From Dyadobacter sp. CY345 (GTDB lineage Bacteria; Bacteroidota; Bacteroidia; Cytophagales; Spirosomataceae): 64,000 nt of DNA. Of the stretch, positions 25,279 through 33,940 are shown one piece after another. A program made the position numbers and the translations under genes. The stretch's first letter is position 1, and each line of letters begins with the position of its first letter. The notes below the pieces were generated by a model. The model was not told where the DNA came from. It made no database searches and saw nothing but the letters and a program-made list of their open reading frames with translations. The DNA lies in NCBI RefSeq assembly GCF_021502725.1, contig NZ_JAKFFS010000001.1:1860001-1924000 (forward strand), read 5' to 3'.

Positions 25279-26862
25279 TCAGGGGTTTAGAGCGACTTCA
25301 TCCACAACATACCCCTTATTCTTTAAATAATCTTTCCAATCTTGTATCAAAAAGTTTTTCAAGACCCTTGGGAATTTGTGCTGGCCTCCCATTTTTCCTT
25401 TCGACTCCATCCAGCCATAGAACGCTTTGTTTGGCAGAACAGTCACGAAAACATCTTTAAGTGCATGTTTACGTTCGACTGCATAATCGTCATTTAATTC
25501 ACAAAGTTTCTCGTCGATTTTATTTCTTAAAACCTCAGTATTAACGTTCTCTTCCTCAACGCCGATATACCACTGATGTGCAAAGAGCGAGTCATGCTCA
25601 ACCCCGCAAACCGTAAATTCTTTCACGGTAAGTCCCAGTTCATCAGAGATAATATCAATCGCCTTATTCATATTATCCACAGAAAGATGCTCGCCGCAGA
25701 GACTTAAATAATGTTTTGTTCTTCCTGTGATGACGATTTCAGCTTTTGCTTTATCTACGAATTTTAAGGTATCGCCAATCAGATATCGCCATGCACCTGA
25801 ACATGTTGATAACAACAGCGCATATTCCTTTCCTTCTTCCACCTGATCAACCATTAAAGTCTCAGGGGAGGGCAGGAGTGTTCCTTCTGAATCAAAATTA
25901 TCCTGATTAAACGGTACAAATTCAAAGAAAATGCCATTGTCTAAAACAAGCTCCATTCCTAACGCTCCCGGTCGGTTCTGATAGGCGATAAATCCCTCGG
26001 AGGCCAGATACGTATTGATATAAATCAGCGGCCTGGCAAGCAATTTTTCAAAACCCTTTCTGTAAGGTTCAAAGGATACGCCGCCGTGAGCGAAAACCTG
26101 CAAATTAGGCCAGATATCATGGATTGTTTTAACCTTATAATGCGAAATTATTTTTTCCATTAAAAGTTGGATCCATGCCGGAACACCGACAATAAAGCCA
26201 ATGTCCCATTCATGTGCTTTCAGCGTGATTTCTTCCAATTTAAGTCCCCAGTCCTTTTCAGAAGCGATTTTCTCGCCCGGCTTATAATAAGGTCGAAACC
26301 AGGCCGGAATCTGACTGGCCGTAATACCACTTAAATCTCCTTCATAATGCGAATCCTGATTGTTCAGGTTAGTGCTGCCGCCAAGCATCAAAAAGCCTTT
26401 TTCATACAAATCGTCCGGCAGATCCCTGTAATGACCGAGCGACAAAATCTGGCGGATACTTGTTTTCTGGATTGCCTTCGACATTGCTTTTGTGACAGGA
26501 ATATGCTTTGTCGCGGCCTCCGAAGTGCCGGAACTTAATGCATAATACTTGATCTGTCCAGGCCAGCAAATATCCTTTTCTCCATTCAGCGACCGGTGCC
26601 ACCATTCTTTGAAAATGGCATTGTAGTCATATACTGGAACAGACTTCTTGTATTGTTCATAAAATGAGCCTTTTTCTCCGAATAAAATCGTCGATAACAA
26701 CTCATCGAAATTATATTTCTCTCCAAACTCCGTATATCTGGCCTTGGCGAGCAGTTTTGCTAATGTCTTCTTTTGTTGCTGATGAATAGTTGCCTTTCTC
26801 CGGTTGGCAACGATATTGCTTATCCGGATTCCTCTCTTGAGCAAACTTCCTACAAGGGCCAT
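25279..26862 (-). CDS. GH3 auxin-responsive promoter family protein (acyl-acid amido synthetase fold)
   Basis: 527 residues of the ANL adenylating superfamily, GH3 branch. ATP-binding motifs are YALSSGTSEAATKHIP near residue 110, YINTYLASEGF near 280 and YLIGDTLKFVDK near 358 followed by TGRTKHYLSLCGEHLS near 372. Plant GH3 enzymes conjugate amino acids to acyl acids; the bacterial substrate is unknown. Starts 22 bases after surE, probably the same transcript. Confidence 0.85.
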   Translation of the reverse strand: MALVGSLLKRGIRISNIVANRRKATIHQQQKKTLAKLLAKARYTEFGEKYNFDELLSTILFGEKGSFYEQYKKSVPVYDYNAIFKEWWHRSLNGEKDICWPGQIKYYALSSGTSEAATKHIPVTKAMSKAIQKTSIRQILSLGHYRDLPDDLYEKGFLMLGGSTNLNNQDSHYEGDLSGITASQIPAWFRPYYKPGEKIASEKDWGLKLEEITLKAHEWDIGFIVGVPAWIQLLMEKIISHYKVKTIHDIWPNLQVFAHGGVSFEPYRKGFEKLLARPLIYINTYLASEGFIAYQNRPGALGMELVLDNGIFFEFVPFNQDNFDSEGTLLPSPETLMVDQVEEGKEYALLLSTCSGAWRYLIGDTLKFVDKAKAEIVITGRTKHYLSLCGEHLSVDNMNKAIDIISDELGLTVKEFTVCGVEHDSLFAHQWYIGVEEENVNTEVLRNKIDEKLCELNDDYAVERKHALKDVFVTVLPNKAFYGWMESKGKMGGQHKFPRVLKNFLIQDWKDYLKNKGYVVDEVALNP

Positions 26863-26884
26863 AGCTAATTTTTCTAACGTGGGT

Positions 26885-27652
26885 TTATAAATCCCAAGTT
26901 TCCAGCTCTTTTAAAGCTTTATACTCGGTTAAATCATATTGACAGGGAACAACGGAAATGTAATTGTGATCCAATGCCCATACGTCCGTATCTTCTTTCT
27001 CGGTATCAAAATTTACGAATTGGCCAGCCATCCATAAATAACCGCGGCCATTCGGGTCAACGCGATAATCAAACTTCTCCTGCCATTTCGCATGCGCTTG
27101 TCTGCAAACCTTGATTCCTTTTATAGGTTCATCAGACTTCGCCGGAATATTAACGTTCAATGCAACGCCTTTTGGTATACCGTGTTTAAGAGCCGACTCA
27201 GTTATTGATTTTACAAAAGGAATTCCATGGCTGAAATCGGCATCTTCGCGGAAGTCGGATAACGAAAAACCAATGGCAGGAATACCCTCAATCGCTCCCT
27301 CTATCGCTGCTGACATCGTTCCGGAATAAAGAACGCTGATAGAACTGTTGCTTCCGTGATTAATGCCGCTAACGATCAGATCAGGTTTTCTGTCATGCAG
27401 GACATAATTTTTGGCCAGTTTGACACAGTCTGCCGGTGTCCCTGAACATTCATATTCAGTAATACCTTCAAAAATGTGTGTTTCATAAAGTCTTAAAGGC
27501 TCACCGATGGTTATCGCGTGGCCCATTCCTGACTGCGGACTGTTGGGAGCTACGACGATCACATCTCCCAGTGTTTTCATAATGTCAACAAGCGTGCGGA
27601 TTCCCAAAGAAGTTATTCCATCATCATTTGTAACTAAAATAAGTGGTTTCAT
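26885..27652 (-). CDS. surE: 5'/3'-nucleotidase SurE
   Basis: 255 residues. Metal-dependent survival nucleotidase that dephosphorylates nucleoside 5'/3'-monophosphates. It begins with ILVTNDDGITSLGI, whose DD pair binds metal, followed by VVAPNSPQSGMGHAIT and CSGTPADCV near 90, then SGINHGSN near 114. All are family signatures. Divergent from a GNAT gene and first in the surE-GH3 pair. Confidence 0.95.
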   Translation of the reverse strand: MKPLILVTNDDGITSLGIRTLVDIMKTLGDVIVVAPNSPQSGMGHAITIGEPLRLYETHIFEGITEYECSGTPADCVKLAKNYVLHDRKPDLIVSGINHGSNSSISVLYSGTMSAAIEGAIEGIPAIGFSLSDFREDADFSHGIPFVKSITESALKHGIPKGVALNVNIPAKSDEPIKGIKVCRQAHAKWQEKFDYRVDPNGRGYLWMAGQFVNFDTEKEDTDVWALDHNYISVVPCQYDLTEYKALKELETWDL

Positions 27653-27782
27653 ATATTAATTCAAAATTTATGCGGCTTTTAATCCGTAAAGGCGTATTTC
27701 AGTACGGAAAATATGTCGAAGAATTTTATTTAGTTTGCGAATAAAATGAACTTACAGCTCTGAAAAATCAAATTTAAGCAAT

Positions 27783-28283
27783 ATGCCTTCATTCTCAATA
27801 AAGCATGGTAAGCTGTCGGATATACCTACTGTGATCGGAATTCAGGAGAAAACATGGGAACCTACTTACCGTGAAATCCTTACCCCTGAACAAATCGATT
27901 ATATGTTTGAAAAAATATATTCTCCCAAGGCCCTGGAAAGTCAGATGACGGAGGGAGGACAGCAATTTTTACTTTTATTTGATGCGGAAATTCCTGTCGG
28001 ATTTGCAGCGGTTGCCCAGGAAGAACCCAGATATTTCAAGTTACATAAGATTTATGTACTTCCCAACATGCAGGGCACAGGTGCAGGTAAATTTTTACTT
28101 GCCGGGGTAGAACACTATGTCAAATCTGTTGGTGGCAAAAAACTAGCTCTTAATGTCAACCGTTACAATAAAGCAAGATCGTTTTACGAAAAAATGAATT
28201 TCAAAACGATTCAGGAGGTAGATGTTCCAATTGGTCCATACTGGATGAATGATTTCATCATGCTGAAACAATTGGAACCTTAA
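27783..28283 (+). CDS. GNAT-family N-acetyltransferase
   Basis: 166 residues. Acetyl-CoA-binding GNAT fold: the conserved strand LHKIYVLPNMQGTGAGKFLL around residues 80-100 contains the QGTGAG pyrophosphate loop, and NRYNKARSFYEKMNF near 125-140 gives the C-terminal signature. The substrate is not predictable. Convergent with trhO, 8 bases between stops. Confidence 0.87.
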   Translation: MPSFSIKHGKLSDIPTVIGIQEKTWEPTYREILTPEQIDYMFEKIYSPKALESQMTEGGQQFLLLFDAEIPVGFAAVAQEEPRYFKLHKIYVLPNMQGTGAGKFLLAGVEHYVKSVGGKKLALNVNRYNKARSFYEKMNFKTIQEVDVPIGPYWMNDFIMLKQLEP

Positions 28284-28291
28284 CTATCAGG

Positions 28292-29269
28292 TCAGGCTTT
28301 TTCCGCTAATTTTAGTTTTTTAAGCGTCTTTTTAAGGCTTTTCATGCCTTGCAACGGATTATAGTGATTACTGTTGCTGACATAATATCCCGTTCCGTCA
28401 TAAATCCTCTTGTTCGGATGTGCTTTGCATTCCGGTGAGCATGCACCTTCCATTTCTTCCCCGCACTTATGGCAAACAGGAACGTGGGTATTACACTCTG
28501 CATTAGCGCAGTTGATCATCCTGTCGCAAGGTTCATCGCAGATATAACATTTGGAAATCACTGTTGGATTGACCTGATTAACGTCCACGGTGATGCGGTT
28601 ATCAAAAACATAACATTTACCGTCAAAATCCTCACCGCCCTCTTCCAGGCCATATCGAATAATGCCGCCATGAAGTTGGTAAACATCTGTAAATCCTTTT
28701 TCCAGAAGGTATGCACTCGCTTTTTCGCACTTGATTCCCCCGGTGCAATAGGTGACAATTTTCTTATTTTTTAAATGTTCGATCTCATGGACGTGGTCCG
28801 GAAGCTCGCGAAGATTATGCATATCAAAAGTGATAGCACCTTTAAATTTTCCAACTTCGTGCTCATAATCGGAACGCATATCAACCAGAACAACATCAGG
28901 ATCCTGCATCATCTTTTTCAATTCGGATGGTTCCAGATGTTTTCCGGTGCGCACAAGCGGATTGACGTTTAAGTCCGAATTTACAATTTCATCTTTAACA
29001 CGGACGTGCAACTTTTGAAACGCAATTTCATCGTGATCGTCCACTTTAAATTGCACATCTTTAAATCTTTCATCCGAGCGGACATAATTCATATAAGCCT
29101 CGCAGTCTTTACGAGTACCCGAAACTGTTCCGTTTAAACCTTCCGGTGCTATGATAATGCGACCTAAAAGATTATTTTCTACGCAAAACAAATGATGCTC
29201 ATCGCGATACACTTCGGTGTTTTCGATGGGAGCGTAATAATAATAAAGTATTACTTGGAAAGGTTTCAT
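28292..29269 (-). CDS. trhO: tRNA uridine(34) hydroxylase TrhO (rhodanese family)
   Basis: About 325 residues, YceA/TrhO family, which performs prephenate-independent 5-hydroxylation of U34 in tRNA. N-terminal domain with IIAPEGLNGTVSG near residue 40. The rhodanese domain (about 115-215) contains VDMRSDYEHEVG and the active-site loop YCTGGIKCEK. A C-terminal Cys-rich region (CYICDEPC, CHKCGEEMEG) is typical of the Bacteroidota form. The ATG at 29269 is used; a TTG five codons earlier also is in frame. Confidence 0.9.
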   Translation of the reverse strand: MKPFQVILYYYYAPIENTEVYRDEHHLFCVENNLLGRIIIAPEGLNGTVSGTRKDCEAYMNYVRSDERFKDVQFKVDDHDEIAFQKLHVRVKDEIVNSDLNVNPLVRTGKHLEPSELKKMMQDPDVVLVDMRSDYEHEVGKFKGAITFDMHNLRELPDHVHEIEHLKNKKIVTYCTGGIKCEKASAYLLEKGFTDVYQLHGGIIRYGLEEGGEDFDGKCYVFDNRITVDVNQVNPTVISKCYICDEPCDRMINCANAECNTHVPVCHKCGEEMEGACSPECKAHPNKRIYDGTGYYVSNSNHYNPLQGMKSLKKTLKKLKLAEKA

Positions 29270-29415
29270 TAATTTAATTTTCAAGGACTGAATGGGAGCA
29301 GAGCTATTTTTAAGTTCGTTCCCTTAAAATCAAGTTCAAATATAAGAATATCTGAAGTTTAACGGAAATCTGAAAAACTAACTTTCGTCAGACTTAGATT
29401 TCTATTTCATTTACA

Positions 29416-29423
29416 TATTTTTG
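29416..29423 (+). promoter_or_regulatory. -7 element upstream of the deoxynucleoside kinase
   Basis: TATTTTTG followed by CAC matches the Bacteroidota -7 consensus, 51 bases before the ATG at 29475. Confidence 0.45.
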
Positions 29424-29474
29424 CACATCAACGTTATGCTTAATCATTAATCTACTTCTTTAAAAATTAATTCC

Positions 29475-30089
29475 ATGCACATAGCAATTATTGGAAATAT
29501 CGGCGCCGGCAAAACCACGCTGACGCAAATGCTTGGCCAGCACTATGGATGGGAAGTAATGTATGAAGCGGTGGAGGGAAATCCATATCTGGCAGATTTC
29601 TATGAAGACATGGAGCGCTGGGCTTTTAATTTGCAAATATTCTTTTTGAATAATCGCTTTGCGCAGGTTCAGACGATCCGTTCCACGACCTATGCTACAA
29701 TCATCCAGGATCGGACGATTTATGAGGATGCTTTCGTGTTTGCCCGCAATCTTTACGACTCGAAGATTATGACGGAAAGAGATTATAGAAGTTATCTGTT
29801 GCTCTTTGAGTCGATCATGAAAACGGTATCGCAACCAGATCTTTTAATTTATCTGAAAGCGGATATTCCCAAATTGATGTCGCAGATCAAAAAAAGAGGG
29901 AGAGAATTTGAAGCGGATATTTCGGAAGACTATTTAAAAAACCTGAATCGCTATTACGAGGATTTCGGGCAAAACTACGATCATGGTAAATTAATTACGA
30001 TCGATGTGAATGAAATGGATTTTGCATCAAATCCGGACGATTTTGCTGCGATCGTGAAAACACTGAATAAGGAATTGTTTTACGTTTAA
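29475..30089 (+). CDS. Deoxynucleoside kinase
   Basis: 204 residues, nucleotide salvage. P-loop GNIGAGKTT at 7-15, substrate-site glutamate in YEAVEGNPYL, FFLNNRFAQ near 56, then QDRTIYEDAFVFARNLY near 76 (the DRS-like motif), and the LID region KKRGREFEADI near 137. This places it in the dCK/dGK/dAK family rather than thymidine kinase. Base specificity is not predictable. Own promoter upstream and a strong palindromic terminator downstream. Confidence 0.9.
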   Translation: MHIAIIGNIGAGKTTLTQMLGQHYGWEVMYEAVEGNPYLADFYEDMERWAFNLQIFFLNNRFAQVQTIRSTTYATIIQDRTIYEDAFVFARNLYDSKIMTERDYRSYLLLFESIMKTVSQPDLLIYLKADIPKLMSQIKKRGREFEADISEDYLKNLNRYYEDFGQNYDHGKLITIDVNEMDFASNPDDFAAIVKTLNKELFYV

Positions 30090-30094
30090 CATAA

Positions 30095-30142
30095 AAAGCA
30101 AGAATCGCCAGCAAATCCGGATTTGCTGGCGATTCTTGCTTT
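30095..30142. terminator. 48-bp perfect palindrome / bidirectional terminator
   Basis: 30095-30118 and 30119-30142 are exact reverse complements with no spacer (centre TCCGGA), starting AAAGCAAG and ending CTTGCTTT. It lies between the convergent deoxynucleoside kinase and the hypothetical gene at 30157. Confidence 0.75.
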
Positions 30143-30156
30143 ATGCGTTATGGTAA

Positions 30157-30510
30157 CTAAAACCGGTCGGTAATGGCTAAACCTCGCTCAACCACGGCAA
30201 TTAAATCTGTTGAATTTTTAGCTTTCTCAACGGCTGTTTTCATAGCCAGGAATTCGAACTTTTCTTTTTTGTCCAAATTCATTTTTAGAAACTTCCCGAT
30301 CGCTTTTGCGAGATAACCTTTTACCTTATCAAGCTGTTTGATATTTGAAGCAGCAAGTTTGCTCAGATCTTTTCCCTCTTCAATATCGATCAACGTCGTC
30401 ATCTGTATGCTGTGTTCGCCGTTTTTTCCTTCTGAGGTCACATTTTTAAAGGCACGACGAATGAAGGTCTCATACGAGTATCCATCGTTGTATGCATTTT
30501 CATTCGTCAT
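30157..30510 (-). CDS. Hypothetical protein
   Basis: 117 residues, not recognised. Soluble, mixed charge; a Lys-rich helical stretch runs from about residue 62 (KVKGYLAKAIGKFLKMNLDKKEKFEF) and there is no signal peptide. ATG preceded by AT-rich sequence. It stands alone between the kinase terminator and the tRNA-Thr terminator. Confidence 0.6.
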   Translation of the reverse strand: MTNENAYNDGYSYETFIRRAFKNVTSEGKNGEHSIQMTTLIDIEEGKDLSKLAASNIKQLDKVKGYLAKAIGKFLKMNLDKKEKFEFLAMKTAVEKAKNSTDLIAVVERGLAITDRF

Positions 30511-30545
30511 TTTCTTATTGATTTAATATTGTAAAATTTAAAAGC

Positions 30546-30580
30546 AAAAAGGACTTATCAAATCTGATAAGTCCTTTTTG
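30546..30580 (-). terminator. Terminator after tRNA-Thr copy 1
   Basis: AAAAAGGACTTATCA pairs with TGATAAGTCCTTTTT around AATC; T-rich on the minus strand, immediately 3' of the tRNA. Confidence 0.8.
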
Positions 30581-30585
30581 CTAAG

Positions 30586-30658
<73 letters not shown>

Positions 30659-30700
30659 CTCTTTTCTCATGATGCCGTTTGTTGTTCCGTTATCATGGTG

Positions 30701-30731
30701 CAAAAGTAGAAGAATGAAATATATAACGCAA
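30701..30731 (-). promoter_or_regulatory. Promoter of tRNA-Thr copy 1
   Basis: Minus-strand TTG (30729-30731), 20 bases, TACTTTTG (30701-30708), followed by CACC: a textbook Bacteroidota promoter, with about 42 bases of leader before the tRNA. Confidence 0.7.
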
Positions 30732-30991
30732 GTATATGGGTAATTATTTTTATGGAATTTTATTTATTATTAAAGTCGGTTTTCCGAAACGGCTGATTTA
30801 TAGTTGGTTTGGTCAGGTGAATTTTTATAACAATTGAAACCCAATGTAGTCAATACCTATTCCAATCTGAAAATCAGATTAATAATTAATAGAAACAAGA
30901 ACATGTAATGTTCACTCCACAATTTTGGGTTGACCCCAACGCTCAGCTTAATCCCACACCATCCAACGAACAATTTTAAAACCTCAGAAAA

Positions 30992-31020
30992 CAAAAACAC
31001 CTAACTATAAAAGTTAGGTG
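30992..31020 (-). terminator. Terminator after tRNA-Thr copy 2
   Basis: CACCTAACT pairs with AGTTAGGTG, with T-rich sequence after it on the minus strand. Confidence 0.75.
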
Positions 31021-31033
31021 CTTGAATTTTCAG

Positions 31034-31106
<73 letters not shown>

Positions 31107-31150
31107 CTCTTTTGCATTGCGATACCGTTTGTTATTCCGTTATCGTGGTG

Positions 31151-31158
31151 CAAAAGTA
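31151..31158 (-). promoter_or_regulatory. -7 element of tRNA-Thr copy 2
   Basis: TACTTTTG followed by CACC on the minus strand, at the same distance from the tRNA as in copy 1. The -33 TTG found in copy 1 is not present at the matching place. Confidence 0.55.
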
Positions 31159-31218
31159 GTAGAATATTTAGTTCTACATCTATTTTAGTGTAATTATTTT
31201 AAAAATAATTTTGCCTGA

Positions 31219-33123
31219 CTATATAGCTTCCTGAATGATAGATAGTTGGTGTTTCAACTCTTCCAACTGTGCTTGCGCGCTGCTTATCTTTCTTTCAAAT
31301 TCTGCTTTCAAACGATCCGATGTTTTCGATTTTGCAAAGAACTCGATGTTGTTCTGCCACAAAGAAATATCATTTTCGAGCTGAGAAACTCTGCGTTTAA
31401 TATCATTTTCTTTACGGAAAAGTCCGCGGCTGCTTTCGCCGTCACGCACCAGTTCAACTTCGCTTTCCAGAACTGCCTGCTCTTTTTCTTTGGAAGATAA
31501 TTTTCCAATCGCACTTACGTACGTGTTAACAGCCGCGATATAGCGCTTTTGGGTCGCCTGCATATCCTTTTTCGGGACGAAGCCAATTGAACTCCATTCA
31601 CTTTTGAAAGCACTTAGTAGATCAAGTGAAGATTCATCCTTATTCGCTGCGGCTATTTCAATCCGCTCGATTAAATCAACCTTGCGTTTCAGATTTTCTT
31701 CGAACTCAACTTCGACTTCCTTGTTTTTAGCGCGTTTCTGATCGAAATAAGAATCACATGCTTTTTTGAAACGGTCATAAATAGTATCCTTGAATTTCTC
31801 AGGCACCTGACCGATCGCTTTCCACTTCTTCTGAAGCTCAATGATTTTCTGGGTATTTGATGCGTTGTCTTCGCCAGTTGCCAAAATCGCCTCAGCGTCC
31901 GTACAAAGCTGGTTTTTCAATTCTAGATTCTGTTCACGTTTTGATTCAAGCTGACGGAAAAATTCTCCTTTGTTATGGAAAAAGGTTTTCAGTGTCGCCC
32001 AGAATTTTTTACTTAACTCTTTACCTTCCTCGCGGGGCATAATGCCTTTTAACGCAACCCACTGATCCTGGAACGTCATAACCTCTTTGGTTTTTGCGTT
32101 CCATTCTTTTATGCTGCCCGAGTTGTATGTAGTGAAAGGGACGATTGCTTCGTAAATTTTCAGCTTTTGATCGTAGTTTTCCTGCATCGATTTTTTCTGC
32201 TCAGCAAATTGACCTCGCTGGGCATCATACAGGTGATCCAAAGCAACTTTAAAACGCTGCCAAAGTTTTTCCTGCTCTTCTTTCGGCGCAGGTCCAAGGT
32301 GTTTATAGTCTTCAAAAATATGGTTAGCCTCCGCAAGAATCTCTTTCGTCATAGGACGCGATTCGAGCGATTTAACTAAATCTTCCACTTTTTCACATAG
32401 CTCCGCCTTCAAATCCGCATTACGGCGGCGATCAAGTTCCTTTAGTTCAAAGTAAATATTTCTATTACTGAAATACCGGTCGATCAATGCATTGTAAGTC
32501 GCCCAAAGCGTACCATTATGCGGAGAAGAAATATTCCCGGCGGATTTCCATTCCTCCTGGATTTTTTTAAACTCTTCCCAGCTGGTTTTCATCCCGGAAG
32601 CATCGGTTTCCCGTGTTCCCTCATCTTCCAAAAGTGTGCGCAGACGTTGTATCAAGGAAGTTTTCATATTGAAATTCTTCTCTTTGTCCTTTTCTACACT
32701 TTGGTAATAAGTATTTTTCATCCCCCGGATTTCTCTGCTGAGGGCATCAATTTTCTGCGTTTCCGCGTCATATTTAAACTCGAAACCATCTTCACTACCA
32801 GAATCAGCAACAAAAGCTTTCAAAGCATTTTCGCGATCTGTTTGCTTGATATGATCCAGAACAGGACGGATTTCACGAGCCAAAGCCTCTGCCTTCTTCA
32901 ATGACGACGGTTTTACACCTTCGCTATTGATCAGTGATAATTCGTTTTCCAGTAAGTTAACGAGTTGTTCCTTAGATAATTGGCTATAATCTACATCTGG
33001 CGTCTCCTCTTCCAGTTCTTCCGTCAACTCATTGTTAAGATCAATTTCAAGGGTATCAATCGTTTTTTGTGTCAGGTCTTCCTGCGCATTGCTTTCGACC
33101 CCTTCTTGTTGTTCTTGTGCCAT
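31219..33123 (-). CDS. DUF349 domain-containing protein
   Basis: 634 residues from the ATG at 33123. Contains a series of three-helix DUF349 repeats, seen as recurring W-K/W-A segments such as WKSAGNISSPHN, YKHLGPAPKEEQEKLWQRF, WKAIGQVPEKFKD and WSSIGFVPKKDM. An acidic N-terminus and a coiled-coil C-terminus (about 580-634) flank them. No signal peptide. Function unknown. A TAGATTTG -7 element at 33163-33170 supports the ATG at 33123 over an upstream in-frame start at 33174. Confidence 0.85.
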   Translation of the reverse strand: MAQEQQEGVESNAQEDLTQKTIDTLEIDLNNELTEELEEETPDVDYSQLSKEQLVNLLENELSLINSEGVKPSSLKKAEALAREIRPVLDHIKQTDRENALKAFVADSGSEDGFEFKYDAETQKIDALSREIRGMKNTYYQSVEKDKEKNFNMKTSLIQRLRTLLEDEGTRETDASGMKTSWEEFKKIQEEWKSAGNISSPHNGTLWATYNALIDRYFSNRNIYFELKELDRRRNADLKAELCEKVEDLVKSLESRPMTKEILAEANHIFEDYKHLGPAPKEEQEKLWQRFKVALDHLYDAQRGQFAEQKKSMQENYDQKLKIYEAIVPFTTYNSGSIKEWNAKTKEVMTFQDQWVALKGIMPREEGKELSKKFWATLKTFFHNKGEFFRQLESKREQNLELKNQLCTDAEAILATGEDNASNTQKIIELQKKWKAIGQVPEKFKDTIYDRFKKACDSYFDQKRAKNKEVEVEFEENLKRKVDLIERIEIAAANKDESSLDLLSAFKSEWSSIGFVPKKDMQATQKRYIAAVNTYVSAIGKLSSKEKEQAVLESEVELVRDGESSRGLFRKENDIKRRVSQLENDISLWQNNIEFFAKSKTSDRLKAEFERKISSAQAQLEELKHQLSIIQEAI

Positions 33124-33162
33124 CGTGATTAATGTTTCGTAAGTACGTCCTGTTATAGAATA

Positions 33163-33170
33163 CAAATCTA
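33163..33170 (-). promoter_or_regulatory. -7 element upstream of the DUF349 gene
   Basis: TAGATTTG on the minus strand, 39 bases before the ATG at 33123; fits TAnnTTTG. No clear -33. Confidence 0.35.
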
Positions 33171-33192
33171 ACAATCTTTCCTATGAATTGGC

Positions 33193-33200
33193 TAATTTTG
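33193..33200 (+). promoter_or_regulatory. -7 element upstream of pdxH
   Basis: TAATTTTG, 28 bases before the pdxH ATG, fits TAnnTTTG. The two divergent -7 elements here are about 22 bases apart. Confidence 0.4.
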
Positions 33201-33228
33201 AGGCCGTAACATTGATATATTACAGACA

Positions 33229-33870
33229 ATGAATCATAAAATAGCAAATATCAGGTGCGAGTACAGCCTGAAAGGGTTACATGAGTCGGATTTGGATTCA
33301 AATCCCTTAATTCAGTTCAATAAATGGTTTGACGAAGTCCTTAAATCGGAGCTTTCAGAACCCAACGCGATGCTGCTGAGCACTGTTTCCAATGGCCGTC
33401 CAACGGGTAGAATTGTGCTTCTCAAAAGTGTAGACGATACCGGATTTTCTTTCTATACCAACTATGAAAGTAAGAAGGGAAAGGAGATCGAAGAAAACCC
33501 GCATGTTGCGATAACTTTTTTCTGGAAAGAGCTCGAACGTCAGGTAAGAATTGAGGGGAAAATTGAAAAAACGTCTGCAAATGATTCAGATGAGTATTTT
33601 GCAATCCGTCCACGTGGCAGTCAAATTGGTGCCTGGGTTTCTCATCAAAGTGAGGAGATTGAAAACAGAGAGTATCTTGAAGAAAAGCAAAGGGATTTTG
33701 AAGCTAAGTTCGAAGGGCGAACAGTTACTCGTCCGCCACATTGGGGTGGATACCGCGTCATTCCTGATTATATAGAATTTTGGCAGGGGAGACCCAGCCG
33801 TCTCCATGATCGGCTTGCGTATACATTATCCGAAGGCAATGTTTGGAAAATAGAAAGACTTTCGCCGTAA
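33229..33870 (+). CDS. pdxH: Pyridoxamine 5'-phosphate oxidase
   Basis: 213 residues, FMN-dependent oxidation of pyridoxine or pyridoxamine phosphate to pyridoxal phosphate. Family motifs: ANIRCEY...LHESDLDSNPLIQFNKWF at the N-terminus, GRPTGRIVLLKSVDDTGFSFYTNYESKKG (FMN binding) near 60-85, ATFFW-like VAITFFWKELERQVRIEG near 95, and the C-terminal signature PDYIEFWQGRPSRLHDR near 185. Full length. Confidence 0.96.
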   Translation: MNHKIANIRCEYSLKGLHESDLDSNPLIQFNKWFDEVLKSELSEPNAMLLSTVSNGRPTGRIVLLKSVDDTGFSFYTNYESKKGKEIEENPHVAITFFWKELERQVRIEGKIEKTSANDSDEYFAIRPRGSQIGAWVSHQSEEIENREYLEEKQRDFEAKFEGRTVTRPPHWGGYRVIPDYIEFWQGRPSRLHDRLAYTLSEGNVWKIERLSP

Positions 33871-33882
33871 ACGACTCATATA

Positions 33883-33928
33883 TACTAAAAGAGGCCGTAT
33901 CAAATTTTTGATACGGCCTCTTTTAGTA
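33883..33928. terminator. Bidirectional terminator, pdxH / gltA
   Basis: Perfect 22-bp stem (33883-33904 with 33907-33928), core GAGGCCGTATC, with A/T tracts on both sides; lies between convergent genes. Confidence 0.9.
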
Positions 33929-33940
33929 TTTTTTTAAATT

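Larger units (their letters stand above)
30659..31033. other. Spacer between the two tRNA-Thr genes
   Basis: Holds the promoter and leader of copy 1 (to about 30731) and the terminator of copy 2 (30992-31020). The middle, about 30735-30990, is AT-rich with no supported gene. Confidence 0.5.
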
